Source: Inonotus obliquus
Lineage: Eukaryota; Basidiomycota; Agaricomycetes; Hymenochaetales; Hymenochaetaceae
DNA: 64,000 nt
Direction: 5' to 3'
NCBI GenBank assembly: GCA_032164295.1
Contig: JAJHTX010000009.1
Location: 496,001 to 560,000, forward strand
The translations under genes and the position numbers were made by a program. The notes below the pieces were generated by a model. It worked only from the letters and a program-made list of their open reading frames with translations. It had not been told where the DNA came from and searched no databases. Below are positions 1-11,927 of this stretch, piece by piece (the stretch's first letter is position 1; each line of letters begins with the position of its first letter).

Positions 1-39
1 AAAGGGAATAGAAGTGTGACGTTTAGGTTTACAACCTAG
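1..39 (+). CDS. C-terminal tail of a Dal5-type MFS permease (partial)
   Basis: The first 13 codons of the window read KGNRSVTFRFTT followed by TAG. The next complete gene (ending at 3020) finishes with KGNRSVLFRFTT and a stop, so this is the end of a close tandem paralogue whose body lies outside the window. The tail is the cytoplasmic C-terminus after the last membrane helix in that family. Only the 3' end is present, so intactness of the rest cannot be judged. The match over 13 codons at the correct gene spacing makes coincidence unlikely. Confidence 0.75.
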   Translation, partial: KGNRSVTFRFTT

Positions 40-630
40 AGTTTTGTTGCGGCTACTACCTTTTTTCCGAAGAAGTTTCTTGGTCGGAGCCTGAAAGGAC
101 GCCAAATATATTATACATCGTGTCCTGCACAAATACAACTTGTCAAAGATCTGTATTGAACAGACTACCTTGAGTGAGCCGAGCAATATACAGAAGAACG
201 CCTTTCAGACCGTTCTTATTGAAGTTTATATTGATATTCTTATCCTGTTTTGCAGGCTGTGTTTGTAGCCATGTACGGGTATTTGTTTGTTTCGATCGAC
301 GCGGGACGAGCCCTTCTTTCAGCCAAGGCTTTACTTGTCGGGTCGGAGTCTTACCACGATCACACTTCTTTGATTATTCTCCTTCTCACCAGGGTCGAAA
401 ATTTCAGAATCATGTTTTATCAGTGAACAATGTGGTGCAGTGGTATGGTGCAATCCACGCTCCTTATTTCGCTATCTCCACTCCACCACGCTTTTTGAGC
501 GTCCGGAACGGAATACCATTCTTCCTGGATCTGGCTATTGAAATATAAATGAAGAAGTTATTTTTGCTCGGTCTGTTTCGGTTTTATCTCTTCTGGTCCT
601 CTCATCATCCTTCCGTGCTTTGAACAGAGG
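40..630. other. Spacer between tandem permease genes
   Basis: This stretch holds the 3' flank of the partial permease and the presumed promoter of the next one. A 124-codon open frame on the plus strand (174-548) has no recognisable family and odd composition, so I treat it as chance. A TA-rich stretch lies at about 106-117. I see no RNA gene or repeat. Confidence 0.5.
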
Positions 631-3020
631 ATGGCTTCGAAGTCTGACATTGAACGCGATACGTTACGGAAGAGCGAGGAGGTTGTCGCAGACGATGTAG
701 ACTCGAAGCACGATACCAGCTCCAACACGCCGGAATCCGAAAAGAATAAAGCGAAGCTAGGGTACGACTACGGCTTTGACGGTGAGAACCCGTACTATAT
801 CCCCGATCTCGAATATACCACCGAAGAAGAACGCAAAGTCGTTCGTATACTCGATACACGTTTGTTCACCTGGGTACTCCTCACAACATTCGTTCTCAAT
901 ATGGATCGAACGAACGTCTCAAACGCTATTTCGGATAATCTGCCTGGTGATCTGGGGTTTACTATTAATGTGGTTAATACTGGTGTTGCGATAAATGCCG
1001 TGTTTTTTTCGATCACTTGTCTTAGTGGTGCGATCATTGCGAAAATTGCGGGACCTTCGAGATGTAAGTTGAATGACATATCTTTTGCGAAAGGTGCTCT
1101 GATGGGAGTTGTGTTTTTAGGGATTGCGATATTGATGTTCTCATGGGGTCTTGTGACACTGGCACATGCATTGATAAAAGATGCGGCTGGCTATCTGATA
1201 AGTAAGTAGCGTGCCCACTTGTACATGTATGTAACAAGTCAGCTCATCTCTCATCAGCTAGGTGCTGTAGGTGTCATGTCTGACTTCGTGTTGATATTTG
1301 TGGTCTAAATGGGTATTCGTAGTCATCGCCATCACTGAAGGAGGTGTCATCCCTGCAACGCTCGTATATCTTGGAGGATACTACAAGGGCACGGAGCTCG
1401 CTTCGCGTTTGGCATGGTTTTGGGGTATCCAGGTAACGCACGCATGGATAACGATTCCTTGAGACCACGTATTAACGCTGTGCATTGAAGAGTATCGCAA
1501 GCGCTGTCAGCGGGCTCATGGCTAGGCATGTGGTATTAGACTTTCGTCTCATGTCGCAAATTGATGAAGTTTTGCTGCGTTTGTAGCGGCATCTTGCAGA
1601 TGCGCGGCGTTCATGGACTCTTTGGATGGAAATGGCTCTTCATCATCGATGGTATTATCACCGTTATTGTTGCTGTAATGACCTGGTAAATTTATTACAT
1701 TCTTGCCACTCGCTCTCATATTTCAGTCCTCACACGGTATTGAATACTCGTAGGTTCTACCTCCCGAGGAACGCGGCTTCCACAAAAGGCGGACTACGTG
1801 GATGGAAGCCATGGCTTGATGAAAGACAAGTACAGATCTCGGTTACTCGCGTCATTCGTGATGATATCGCAAAGAGAAAATATGAGTTCGTTGTCATCTG
1901 TCCTCGAATATTTGATGCGAAACCTAATTGTTGTTTCTTAGGACCAGGGTGACCTGGCCGGATGTCAAAGATGCCTTGACGGATATCGGTCTATGGTTGC
2001 ATCTTATAATAACGATGGTCGGCCAGACACCGACTATTCCCCTCAGCACTTGTAGGTTCATTACGATACTGCATTCTACATCGTAATCATCGACCTTATT
2101 CAAACTAGATCTTCCGACTGTCATCCATTCATTCAATTTTGATGTGGTATGCCCCCTGCTTATCCCTTCACCCAACATACGATTATCTACAATGACCTCG
2201 TCCTTCGTAACTCACAGTTCGTATCAAACGCGTTGACTGCTCCACCATATACCCTGCTATGCATAACGATGGTTCTATGCGTTTGGCATTCAGACCGTAT
2301 ACGAGAGCGGGGTTGGCACTGTACAGTTGGGGGTGGGTCATGATCTCTATCAACTCAATGTCACAGGCTAAGTATTTGTTTGATGGCAGCTGTATGGTTC
2401 TTAGTCGGGTGGATACTACTTCGCGCTCTCCCACGAAGCTCGAGTAGAGGAGTAAAGTATGTCTCCAATTCCATCTTCGTGCAGAGATTTCTGAGATTTT
2501 TTGGATAAGATACATAGGGGCGTGTGTTGTTCAGTCATGGCCAATGACACACCCACTTAATATTGCGTGGATGGATGAGAATATGGGTACGGTTGGGAAG
2601 AAGACTATTGCTTCTGGGATGGTAATCGCTGCAGCTAATATTTACGGAAGTAAGACTGGTATTATTCTGTCGTATCCGAGCCTTGTTGTTTATAAAAATC
2701 TGCCATTCTAGTTTGGGGAAGTCAAATATATCAGGACGACGATGCTCCCGGTACGTCCCCTTCACTTCATCAAGCATTACATCACAACTGATTCCCAATA
2801 ATCCCTATGTTATATAGACTTCAAGCGCGGAAACACAATCAACATCGTCTTCGCAGGTATAGCCGTTCTGCTCTTCATATTCACCAAATATTACTACGCG
2901 TACTTGAATGCGCGGAACGCACAAAGATGGATGGAAATGAGTGAAGAGGAGAAGAAACGAGAGGAATTTGAAGCTGAGATGAAGGGAAATAGGAGTGTTC
3001 TGTTTAGGTTTACGACTTAA
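631..3020 (+). CDS. MFS transporter, Dal5/allantoate permease (ACS) family
   Basis: This is a plasma-membrane major facilitator of the anion:cation symporter family, which takes up organic anions or amides such as allantoate, nicotinate, pantothenate or carboxylates; the substrate cannot be told from sequence. The start at 631 gives an acidic cytoplasmic N-terminus of about 75 residues, then the family signature around NMDRTNVSNA and DNLPGDLGF. Later exons give TEGGVIPATLVYLGG, GVHGLFGWKWLFIIDG, LTAPPY, WHSDRIRERGWH and a charged C-terminal tail ending RFTT. About ten short introns interrupt it. The join GLMA-SGILQMRG needs a GC donor at 1526 (intron 1526-1586). The join around 1203-1321 is the least certain and loses the usual Arg-Phe of the family. 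No disabling stop is needed. It is a tandem partner of the fragment at the left edge. Confidence 0.85.
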
Positions 3021-5140
3021 GAAGGCTTATGTTTTGGAAAGGTCAGTGTGCATTTCACCCTTATCGAAACCTGATTGTACAGCATTGGAATTTTTTAGTA
3101 TAGAATTATGGCTCTTATTGGGTTTATTTCTCCTGCCCTATTCAATACAGTTCACCCCCGATGAAGTAAATACTGGAGGAGCAATCGCTTCTGGGTTTCC
3201 CAAACATGCATAACTGAAACTCTCAACGATGTGTAGAGCCAGCGGTCTTGGAACCACCGCCATTATCAGGTGATCTACCTTGCGGCTGCACATTATGTTT
3301 CGCATTCGTCGAACCAAGTGACTAGTCTCGAATTTGGAATCAGGACCAGCATCTGAGTCGTTATGGTAAAAACTCTTCTCGCTTTTACTTCTCGAATCAT
3401 TGGACAGTTTCCGAGATTTTGGCGTTGGCTGGTGTTGGTTTGGGGTTTGAGGTGTTGTTTGGAATTGGGGTAGATCAAGGCACCTTCAATCCCTCCCTCA
3501 TATCCTAATGAAGCATACTTCTTCATCTCAAGCCATTCTTGCTGAATACGACGTCGAGCCTTTATAGGCTTTTTACCCATGTTGACCACTCCTCTGTGAA
3601 ACCTGCCTCTTGCTCTGGTAAGATCATTGCGGTCAGCAAGTATTCTCACCCGGTATATACGGATTCACAGGAACCTACTGGGATAACTTCACCTGGCGAT
3701 CTTACGGAAGAGCCCATTTTCGCGCGTAATAAATGTTTCATGCGATGGTACTTCCAACGGACTAGATGCCAATAGTACCAATGGAAGTGATTTGCACTAG
3801 CGGAAGTAGATATTGCCTCCGATTCATGAGTCGCGATGAGGTGACCCAATACGTATGCATATGAATCGAATTGGCGCCGAGAGCAACATATAATATAAGG
3901 AGCAAAAGACGGTGTCGAAAGCGTTGGTTTTATGAATTGGACCCGTGGCCTTCTGCATATGCAGGCGATACGTACCGTAAGTGTCAATGTCACAGGATAT
4001 AAGCGTTTGATAGATGAAGCTAGGAGGATTTCTCCGCCCTTTATTCACCTCTTGACCAGAACAAAGTCGCGAGTTGTCTGAGCGAATTCTGAAACTACGA
4101 CCGTTGCTCTGCGGGAGATCCGGGGAAGCAGAGAAATGTGCAGAGCAGACTAGTAAGGGATGCAGACTGTGTGGCTTCCCTAACACATGGGCCAGTTACC
4201 GTCTGGTTTTTTGAAGAGCATAAAAAGTCCGGTCCGTTCAAGTTCTTTGTTATGGTCACTAGACTAGAAGCTCACGGGAAGGTACGCAGTAATAAAGTTG
4301 AAACGATCGGATATGAGAACTGCAATATAGAGCTTGAAGTCTAAGGTGAGTGCGAAGGGAACTTGATGAAGTGCAGTAACATGGTATCTGAGGCAGCGGA
4401 GGCGGACGAAGTCAAAATAAGCTAAGAATTTCGATGAATCGATATGGTCACATAAGAACAAGCTCAAGGTGTCTGTGTTTGAGTTCCATTTCCATTTCGA
4501 TTTTTGAATTATAAGTGGGAACGCACACGTGATATGTGATAGGGTCGGCGCCGATCAATGATTTGCGATCTTTGCTCACTTTCCTAAAATGGAGTCAACA
4601 ATTGGGCTCATCAGAGTCAGAACAATTGCGCTGGTCGTCTCGCATCCTCTCCATCGCACGGCTCAAATTCCTGCAACACGCTCCGGTCCATGGGCACATC
4701 TGCTTATTGTGTTGGGGCGCAAGTAATGCACGGATGGCTTCGGGCGGGTGTTCGTAACTGTATCTTCAACACTAGCATGGAACTGTGATTGCGCTTGACC
4801 GTACAAGACCCGTTCGGGTGCTTCGCCTTTTTTTGTTCGTCCCAAACGTAGCCGGCTCCAATTGTTGCAAAATTGCTTTTGTGTTATTGCGACCTCGTCT
4901 GCTGTCGTTGCTCTCTTAAAGCATGTTAGGAAGGCATGAATATGAGATTCATTCCCTTTCTGCCTTTCAACTATAATCTCCTATCTCGTCTGGCGACTGA
5001 GTCGACCGACAGTGGGAGCTTGCCTATCGCCACGCGAAACTTATAACGGACTTATCATTCAGGTCTTTGTTCCCCCTTCAATCGAGTCGAGTCATTCAAG
5101 CAAGGGCTACGGATAGGATTGTGAAGCTCATTGTTCTCTC
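3021..5140. other. Intergenic region with one weak minus-strand candidate
   Basis: About 2.1 kb lies between the permease and the next plus-strand gene. Apart from the low-confidence minus-strand candidate at 3293-3993 I see no recognisable protein, RNA gene or clear repeat. The part next to 5141 should contain the promoter of the following gene. Confidence 0.4.
3293..3993 (-). CDS. Hypothetical protein, doubtful
   Basis: Two minus-strand open segments can be joined by an unusually short candidate intron of about 35 nt (GTGAGA...CCAG, near 3618-3652). The joined frame reads through WYYWHLVRWKYHRMKHLL, GEVIPVGSCESVYTG, then a basic stretch KKPIKARRRIQQEWLEMKKY, and stops at 3293. The composition looks more protein-like than the other frames here, but I do not recognise a family, the start is unresolved and the intron is at the lower size limit. 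It could be a relic exon pair or chance. Confidence 0.25.
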
Positions 5141-5874
5141 ATGTCTGTCACGTACACATCCACGAGTTTCGGCACCACTCGCCCACCTCCCTCGTCTGGG
5201 CATGGTTCTGTACGCCATCAGCGTCAGTCGTCTTCGTCATCCCGTTCTTCTGCTACTACCTTCAGTGGTACGTCGACCGCGGACTTGATTCTACCGCCAC
5301 CAGCAACTGCTCCATCACCCACCCGCTCCTCACGCTTGGAAACAGAGCGCAACCTCCGCGCACAACATGACCAGATCGGCGCTTTCTTTGGCGGACGCCC
5401 CGTTACAAGCGGAGAGAGGCGCGGAAGTGACCGTGCAAGCGCGAATGCGAGCACCTTGCGTGGCGTCCCACCTTCGTATGACGGACACACCGAAGTGGAG
5501 TCACTCCCGGCGTATTCAAAGAATGAGGAGTATGAGGCTACCCTGAACCGCAAGCTCTTCATATATGGCTTCTGTATGTTCTTTGTTTCCTTTCACGTTT
5601 CGTTCTCATTGTGCAATGAATCCTTACAACTTTATTCACGTTTTCAGTGTTCTTCCCATTTTGGATTGTCGGAATTATCGCGCCATTCGTAAAACCGGCT
5701 CATGATCCCGCTCGGGATAACCGGTCTAAGGAAGAGCAGGATGCGGATTTCGAGGATAATATCCGCAAGGTCGAAATGCGCTGGGCAAAGCGCTGTGCTG
5801 CTGCACTCCTTGGATTCGTTCTCCTTGTCACCGTTGCTGTCATAGTCGGCGTCACCGTTGCGAAGCATAAGTGA
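5141..5874 (+). CDS. Small membrane protein with PY motifs, unknown function
   Basis: Two exons are joined across a canonical intron (donor GTATGT at about 5573, acceptor TTTCAG at about 5647), giving about 219 residues. The first 80 residues are Ser/Thr/Pro-rich and probably disordered. Residues near 110-125 contain PPSY and LPAY, which match PPxY/LPxY motifs bound by WW domains of Rsp5-type ubiquitin ligases. A hydrophobic stretch (LFIYGF joined to LFFPFWIVGIIAPFV) follows, then a charged loop and a final helix (LLGFVLLVTVAVIVGVTVA) just before the end. That suggests two membrane passes with N- and C-termini on the same side. I recognise no named domain; an endosomal or vacuolar adaptor role is inference from the PY motifs only. 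Confidence 0.75.
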
Positions 5875-6551
5875 ACGCTGCTCGTTTATCTGTTCGGAGC
5901 CACCGCGGCGATCTGCGTGGACACAAAAACTAATCATCCATCTCACTTATCACAAACTGGTATTTTCTATCGGCGAAGGCATTGTAGCACATTCTTCCCT
6001 TGATTCCTGCGGTCGTGATTAGACGCATCCCTCACTCTCCTTACAGGTTTCCTAGTGTCCTTTGATTTCTTGGAGTACCTTCACTGGAGACCATTCTGTA
6101 TACTAGATTTCTATACCTTGTGTACAAGTACTTTTATACCACCATGGACAATTTGATTTGAATCGCGTAATCGTAATTTGGTCGTATTTATAAGTCACGG
6201 GACGGGAGATATAGGCAAACGATCTCACACTTTATTCTAACTCTACCATGTCCACTATGTTGAGATTACATCGCTGTTGTCCATATTCCTGACAAGGAGC
6301 CACGATGACTCGTTCGGGCCTCCTTATCAAGGGAAGAATGTAATTCTCGTTGGCGCGATGGATTCACATGAGGATCCTGGAGAAACATGCTTCACGCTTT
6401 CTGTTCTTCATGTCCATGAGGACGCCTACGGCAGAAGCCACCGATGCGCCGTACCGTGTGTAAATATAAACCGACCAGTATGACCATTTAAACCTTCTGT
6501 GTGCTGCCAGCACATTAGCTCTCCAAGTCTATCGTCTGATAGAGACGCGCT
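5875..6551. other. 3' flank and promoter spacer
   Basis: Non-coding spacer between two plus-strand genes. It contains the presumed 3' UTR of the membrane-protein gene and the promoter of the secreted protein gene. No recognisable RNA gene, repeat or strong coding frame was seen. Confidence 0.5.
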
Positions 6552-8547
6552 ATGAAGTCACTGGTCTTACCAGCTACGATTGGTATCGGATTATGTCTAT
6601 TTGCCCAGTTTGCGCGCGTTTCGGCGCAGGATACATGGTGAGTATCATATTGATCCCATGTAAAAGACATGTTCAGTCAACTAGACTGAATTTCGTTGCA
6701 GGTGCGGAAAACATTACATGGCAAGCCAATCGGTTGTTGAACCTGGTGGCGAATTTCAAGAACCGGAGACGTCGAGTGAACCTCTGCTCATGTTTCGCTG
6801 CGCGCCTGCTATCCAGCCGTACCTAGCCGAAGATTCGTCTGGAATTGTTATTATCGATTCTCAGGTCACGAATTTGAAGGTCGCAGATACTGCCCAGATA
6901 AGCAACGTTGGCCAGATCGCAACGTCCGGTTTACACGTGTCTGTCTCCGTCAATGGACAAACACTAACGACGAGTCGGGTTCCTCTCAATGCAAGCGCAC
7001 ACGAGCTTAGGCTTTCTCTGGAGTCTCTTACTCCAGGATTCAACGCGTTCGATGTCGAGTGTACGGCGAGAACGGACGACGGTCAGATGTTCCGGACGAA
7101 CAGTACGTTGCTGCGGCTACCGAACCGCACAGACGGCGGAAGTGTAACAAAGATGGACTTGCGCACCGGAGCCATGCTCGTCAAGAATGAAACGACTGGA
7201 GAATGGGAAGCTGTGTTCTCACTTGGTTTCTACACCGATTTTGACGGCTACTTGGCAAAAAACTTGAGTGTTTTGACTGACTTGAAGGAGCGAGGGTACG
7301 TGATAAGCTTTTGTTCGCATAGATTGATCATTAATGGAGTGATAGATTGACCATCGTAGGTCCACAAAGTCAATGGCTCGTTCATTCGCTGACATGACAA
7401 GTAACAGGTCCATCCAGTCCCGACTTTCGATAATATGACTGCGCTCGTCGAAGTTTTGGATCGAATGGAAGAGCTTGGGCTCTATCTTATGTACGACATG
7501 CGATTGTGCGTAGTATTTTCATCTGTAGCTTTGCTCGACACATCTCAAGATCGCGTATTAGCACATACATGAATACCACCTCCGTAACTGAACAAGTCAA
7601 CAGTATCAAGACGCGCAAGAATCTCTTGCTCTGGTACACAGGTGATGAACCCGATGGAACAAGCGACCCACTAGACGCTACTCTCGAAGCATACGAACTA
7701 ATCAAATCCCTCGATGGAGCATACCATCCTGTCTCACTCGTCCTCAACTGCCAGGACTACTTCTTCGCGGACTATATACGAGGCGCAGATATCGTAATGC
7801 AAGACACGTATCCAATTGCTATCAACGCAACGTTCTCCGTACGATGGAACACGCCTTGCACGAGGGACTATGGAGATTGTGGATGTGATAACTGTGAAGG
7901 TAGCCTTTTGGACATCTCGGATAGAATGGATACTTTTGCGGAGAGACTTGATGTACTTGGTGAGAGGAGGACGAAGACGGTCTGGACTGTTCCACAGGCA
8001 TTTGGTGGGAGCGAGTGGGTGTTATTCTGATGTTATATTACGACCGAAATCCTGATTTTACTTGCAGGTATTGGGCTCGGGCGCCTACTGGGAACGAGTG
8101 GCTTGTAGAAAGCACCCTCTCCATCAACCATGGAGCCACAGGTCCGTCCTGTCTCAATACCAACAATTATATGCCCCACGTACTCACTCAGTTCTTCAAG
8201 GTATTGTACCATGGAACGATCCAACACCTCCTGATATCAAGGAAGCAGCAACAGCTCTCGGAGGTGCACTTCCAACTATCAAATCCTTCATCTTCGATCC
8301 GCAACACACTTTCACATCAGTCAGATCTCCATCAAGCAATGTTGATGTTGGCCTCTGGACAATTGACCAGCGTACCTTATTACTTGCTACGAATCTGGAT
8401 AACTCTCCCGCTAGTGTTATAGTGGACTTGGCTCGGAGTCGCGTGACTCAGATTTTGAACAGTGGTGGGACATTACAAGCGGATGGGAGACAGACAACAG
8501 TGTCGCTGGATGGATTTGGATCCGTAGGATTCGTCCTGGAGGAGTAG
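6552..8547 (+). CDS. Secreted TIM-barrel glycoside hydrolase-like protein
   Basis: Exon 1 (6552-6637) encodes a clear signal peptide (MKSLVLPATIGIGLCLFAQF, then ARVSAQ), so the protein should be secreted. Exon 2 starts at 6702 and gives the mature N-terminus TWCGKHYMASQSVVEPGG. A beta-rich domain with several N-glycosylation sequons (NRT, NST, NET) follows, then a barrel-like region with GFYTDFDGYLAKNLSVL, LLLWYTGDEPDGTSDP, DIVMQDTYPIAIN and TVWTVPQAFGGSE, and a C-terminal beta domain ending in VGFVLEE. The overall plan resembles basidiomycete proteins labelled glycoside hydrolase subgroup catalytic core. The Asp-Glu in WYTGDEPDG is a plausible acid residue, but catalysis is not proven. The join ATG-IVPWNDP requires a weak donor (GTCCGT) at about 8134. 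It is convergent with the minus-strand transporter 201 bp away. Confidence 0.75.
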
Positions 8548-8748
8548 AAGCCGTACGACTTACGTGATTTTCGATCAATGTCAATCATGGTCGATTCAGT
8601 AGGTCTCCGTAAATAACAATTTTGGAATGTTTATGCCTTTCCTTTATGCCGCATCAATACCTCAATCACAGAAGGTAATTGAATTGCGGTATCTACTAAC
8701 ATCGTATTACAATTCATAGTGACAGAGGACAGCAAGTCCAACAAGCTT

Positions 8749-10842
8749 TCACAAAGAGTACCTGAAGTCTCGATTCTGCCTGTCCGTAAGGTCGAGGAAT
8801 GCCTTGTCAACTCTCTTCTCAGTAATCTCCCCATTCAAATCAGTGATCTTGACCCAAACATCATCGTATTTGTGGTCTGGTGGCTCCCTGTCGCGTTTCT
8901 TGTTCTCCTTGTTGAGAATGTAACGTTGGACGAGCAATAGAACTGCAGCACCGCCGTAGCATATGTCGATGATGGCCCATGGGATGTGATACCTGCATCA
9001 AGGCAAAATTCTTCTTCATATATGCTGTGTGAGATCGATAACAGCCGAACGTACCTCGGCGCAAACCTGTCCACCCACATCTGAGGACCAATAGCATTCC
9101 CAGCAGAATCCGCAATGAGTAAAATCGCGTTCATCGTGATTCGTTTCGTATGGCCCGCAGTCGTTTGAGTTACCCACGCTCTTCCGAGGGGAGCACCCAG
9201 TCCTTCTACTCCGACGAGGTACTCGCTGACAAGAAGGCCGGCTTTGTTCGAGAAGGGTAGTACGCTCACGAGAACTGCGCAGACCAAGCTTGGAATATAG
9301 TACGCCACACCAACGTAGGCGATACTGTTGAAATATACGGCGACGTTGACGCCTGTGTAGATCGTTACGATCTTAACTACCCTATAGACTCAGACGTTAG
9401 TTGTCGAGATGCAGAATTAGAAATTAGTACGAATCAAGTTCACCCTGTCACACTACTGAGCAAAGTGGTTTGAAGCATGTTAAATCCGAAAGATTCGATG
9501 ATGAGACTATTTTGGTTGATGAGCGAGTTTGGAACGGCCCGGAGGAGAGAATATAATCCGAAGATCCAAGTCTTAGTATTAGTGAGACATTCAATCATCC
9601 TAAGGGAAAGGAAGCTTGATTTTGAGAAGAATAAGAGATGAAGCAGGAATCAGACGTACTGCTCTTTCTTGAAGTGCTTATTCTCAACACCGGCTTGGTT
9701 AACCTTGATACGGTTCACAGCAATTACTCGCTCTTCCGGGGTTAGGAACCGTGCATTAGTTGGCGAGTCTGGGAAAAGGAACCTCCGGGAAGAAACGTAA
9801 GTCGTTGGTTTGAGCACAAGCTCTGCGTGAGGTTTACCAGAAGATGACGGCTGTTATGAGCGTCAGGATACCACATATTATCACCAACCAACGCCATGGT
9901 TGTAAACCTGGCGTGTTTATATGCAGTGCACCAAAGGCGAGGAAGCCAGACACTATTTCAGCGGTGCCATTCATTAGGACTATTGAAATCGGATGAGCGA
10001 AAGGTAGTTAAATTTGAGGATTGTAATGACTTACACCAGTAGCCAACGCGTCGAGTCTGTTCCCTGCGCGTGTAAAACATACTCGTGGCAATCATCAGCG
10101 CGGCATCAACGCTGCTTTCACACATCCCGAGCTAAGATGTATTGAGAAATTGAACGAGGTGCTCCAGAACGAAACGATCTGGATGATCCGACTTACAAGG
10201 AAGCGCAAAACAAAGAGACCAGCGAAGTTCTTACACGCAGCCTGCAAGCACATCGCCAGGGACATGAGGAAGATGTTCAAGCTTATAATATACACGTTCA
10301 TCAACACATTGACGAAGTACATGAGGGCATGAGATAATTTACCTCAACCACTTTCCCACAGGGAAGCGTTGGAGTGCAAGGTTCTGAGGGTATTCGAAGA
10401 TGATGTAGCTGATGTAGTAGATTGTCGCTAGCCAATTGTATTCCACGTCACTGAGGTGTGTATCCGTCTTGAGGCCAAGGACCGCGGAATTTCCGAGTAT
10501 AGATTTGTCCAAGAACGCAATAAAATAGACAACTACAAAAGAAGGATCAATGTTGGCAAGCTGATGACATCTACGCGTGCCCTTACTTACAACACATCAA
10601 GGAAAGAACATGTTTATCGATCTTGCGTCTGCACAGTATTCAGTAGACCCTCAGGCAGGAACTTGTAATGGAGCTTACCGGATTCTGAGCGACTGAGCGG
10701 GGTCTACAGTACCCTGGATGGAGAACTGGGCGGCAGCGTCGACTTCCTTTGACTCAGCAGTCGCATGATGGCGCTTCTCATCGCCGATAGATTGTTTGTC
10801 ACTCAGCGATGCAGACGCGGATTTCGCTGAAGCGGTGCTCAT
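8749..10842 (-). CDS. MFS transporter, Dal5/allantoate permease family
   Basis: The start MSTASAKSASASLSDKQ (10842) begins a polar cytoplasmic N-terminus. Exons encode FLDKSILGNSAVLGLKTDTH, then EYPQNLALQRFPVGKW, AMCLQAACKNFAGLFVLRF, and on to VGVEGLGAPLGRAWVTQTTA and GHTKRITMNAILLIADSAGN. The end, ITDLNGEITEKRVDKAFLDL followed by TDRQNRDFRYSL, is the standard C-terminus of this fungal permease subfamily (Dal5/allantoate, TNA1-like). It should be a 12-helix proton-coupled importer of small organic anions in the plasma membrane; the substrate is not decidable. Several short introns occur. It belongs to the same broad family as the gene at 631-3020 but differs at both termini, so it is not a recent copy. 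Its downstream neighbour is the secreted glycosidase-like gene, convergent. Confidence 0.85.
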
Positions 10843-11687
10843 ATCTGGAAGAGACAAAGGCAAAGGGGGGTAGAGGGATGGAGAGAAGGGAGAGATGCGA
10901 ATTCAGTGTTGATATACATAGGTGCATACCGGATTTACAGCTCCCTCGTGCGATATTCGCAACGATGAGAGCAGAAGGACTTCGCAGAACCTATGGGAAA
11001 GGCATTTTTGGCGAAGATGTATCCTCAAGTATAGTACCAGATTGCTAAGTATAAGCTTTGGCATCCGGGAAACCATAATTAGCTCGTGATGCGGTAGTAA
11101 AAATAAAGCAGCTCATCCGGCGAGCGGTATCCGTGAATTGCTGCCGCCATTCCTCAGTCATAACTGGCCAAAATCACTGGTTCCGTCTTTAATACGGTCA
11201 AGAATGGACGCATGTGAACTCCCGACGGTCACCCGACCTATACGGCGTGTACGCTGGCAAAGAACGTTGGTCGGCAAGACACGATACTAGGGACGCTTTC
11301 CTCTTTCCGGAGAACCTTCGTGTAACATGAGATGTATTTGCGAAGGAGTCGGTCTTTCCTAAGCCTGAGTCTACTTTTCTCATGAGCTACTCATGAGCAT
11401 AGTAATTAGTCTTACCGCTGTGCAGGATGTTTCCACAGGGCAGAGCTAGATCTAGAGGGGAGAGGTTGTTTGAGTCTCCGATTCGGTACGAGTGCGCGTC
11501 GTACGACCAGGCCTTCCAATATTATGGGTACTTATGTGGTCGTGCATATGGCTAGATAAGCTTATTACTTCCAGCATCATAGAAGATGCGTCGACAAAAT
11601 TTGTGAGATGATAGTGCTATGATGGTCACTGGAGAAAAGCGGACCGAATCCAATTCGGATGTACCTCTATTACGTGGCATATATCTT

Positions 11688-11693
11688 ATATTA
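11688..11693. repeat. Possible left target-site duplication (ATATTA)
   Basis: ATATTA lies directly left of the inverted-repeat element and matches 11928-11933 on the right. A six-base AT-rich match can occur by chance, so this supports but does not prove insertion. Confidence 0.45.
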
Positions 11694-11927
11694 CAGGTGG
11701 GTACCAAAATTCACGATACGCGAGTGATTATGTAATAATAAACGTGTGTGAAATCTTTGCATCACGTAGGTCGTTCATCGTAGATTGAAAGCCACTGAAT
11801 TCCCTCAAGAAGAATAGGATTTTTGGTGCGATTAAACCTGGTCTTGCTTATGATCAGCCTGCTGTTCAACAAAGAAGGATCTATCATTACATAATCACTC
11901 GCTTATCGTGAATTTTGGTACCCACGA
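11694..11927. mobile_element. MITE-like element with about 43-bp terminal inverted repeats
   Basis: The segment starting GTGGGTACCAAAATTCACGA at 11697 recurs as its reverse complement ending at 11925 (TCGTGAATTTTGGTACCCAC). About 40 of the first 41 bases match, with one mismatch (GATACGCG versus GATAAGCG), so the arms are roughly 11697-11739 and 11883-11925. The hexamer ATATTA flanks both ends (11688-11693 and 11928-11933) and may be a target-site duplication, although two or three unmatched bases lie between it and the repeat arms. The internal part of about 140 bp is AT-rich and non-coding. This is the structure of a non-autonomous DNA transposon. The superfamily is not assignable from one copy. 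Confidence 0.75.

Noticed and set aside
631..3020. Possibility that the first complete permease is a pseudogene
   Set aside because: Nearly all expected family segments can be joined in frame with short introns up to a normal C-terminus; only one junction is weak.
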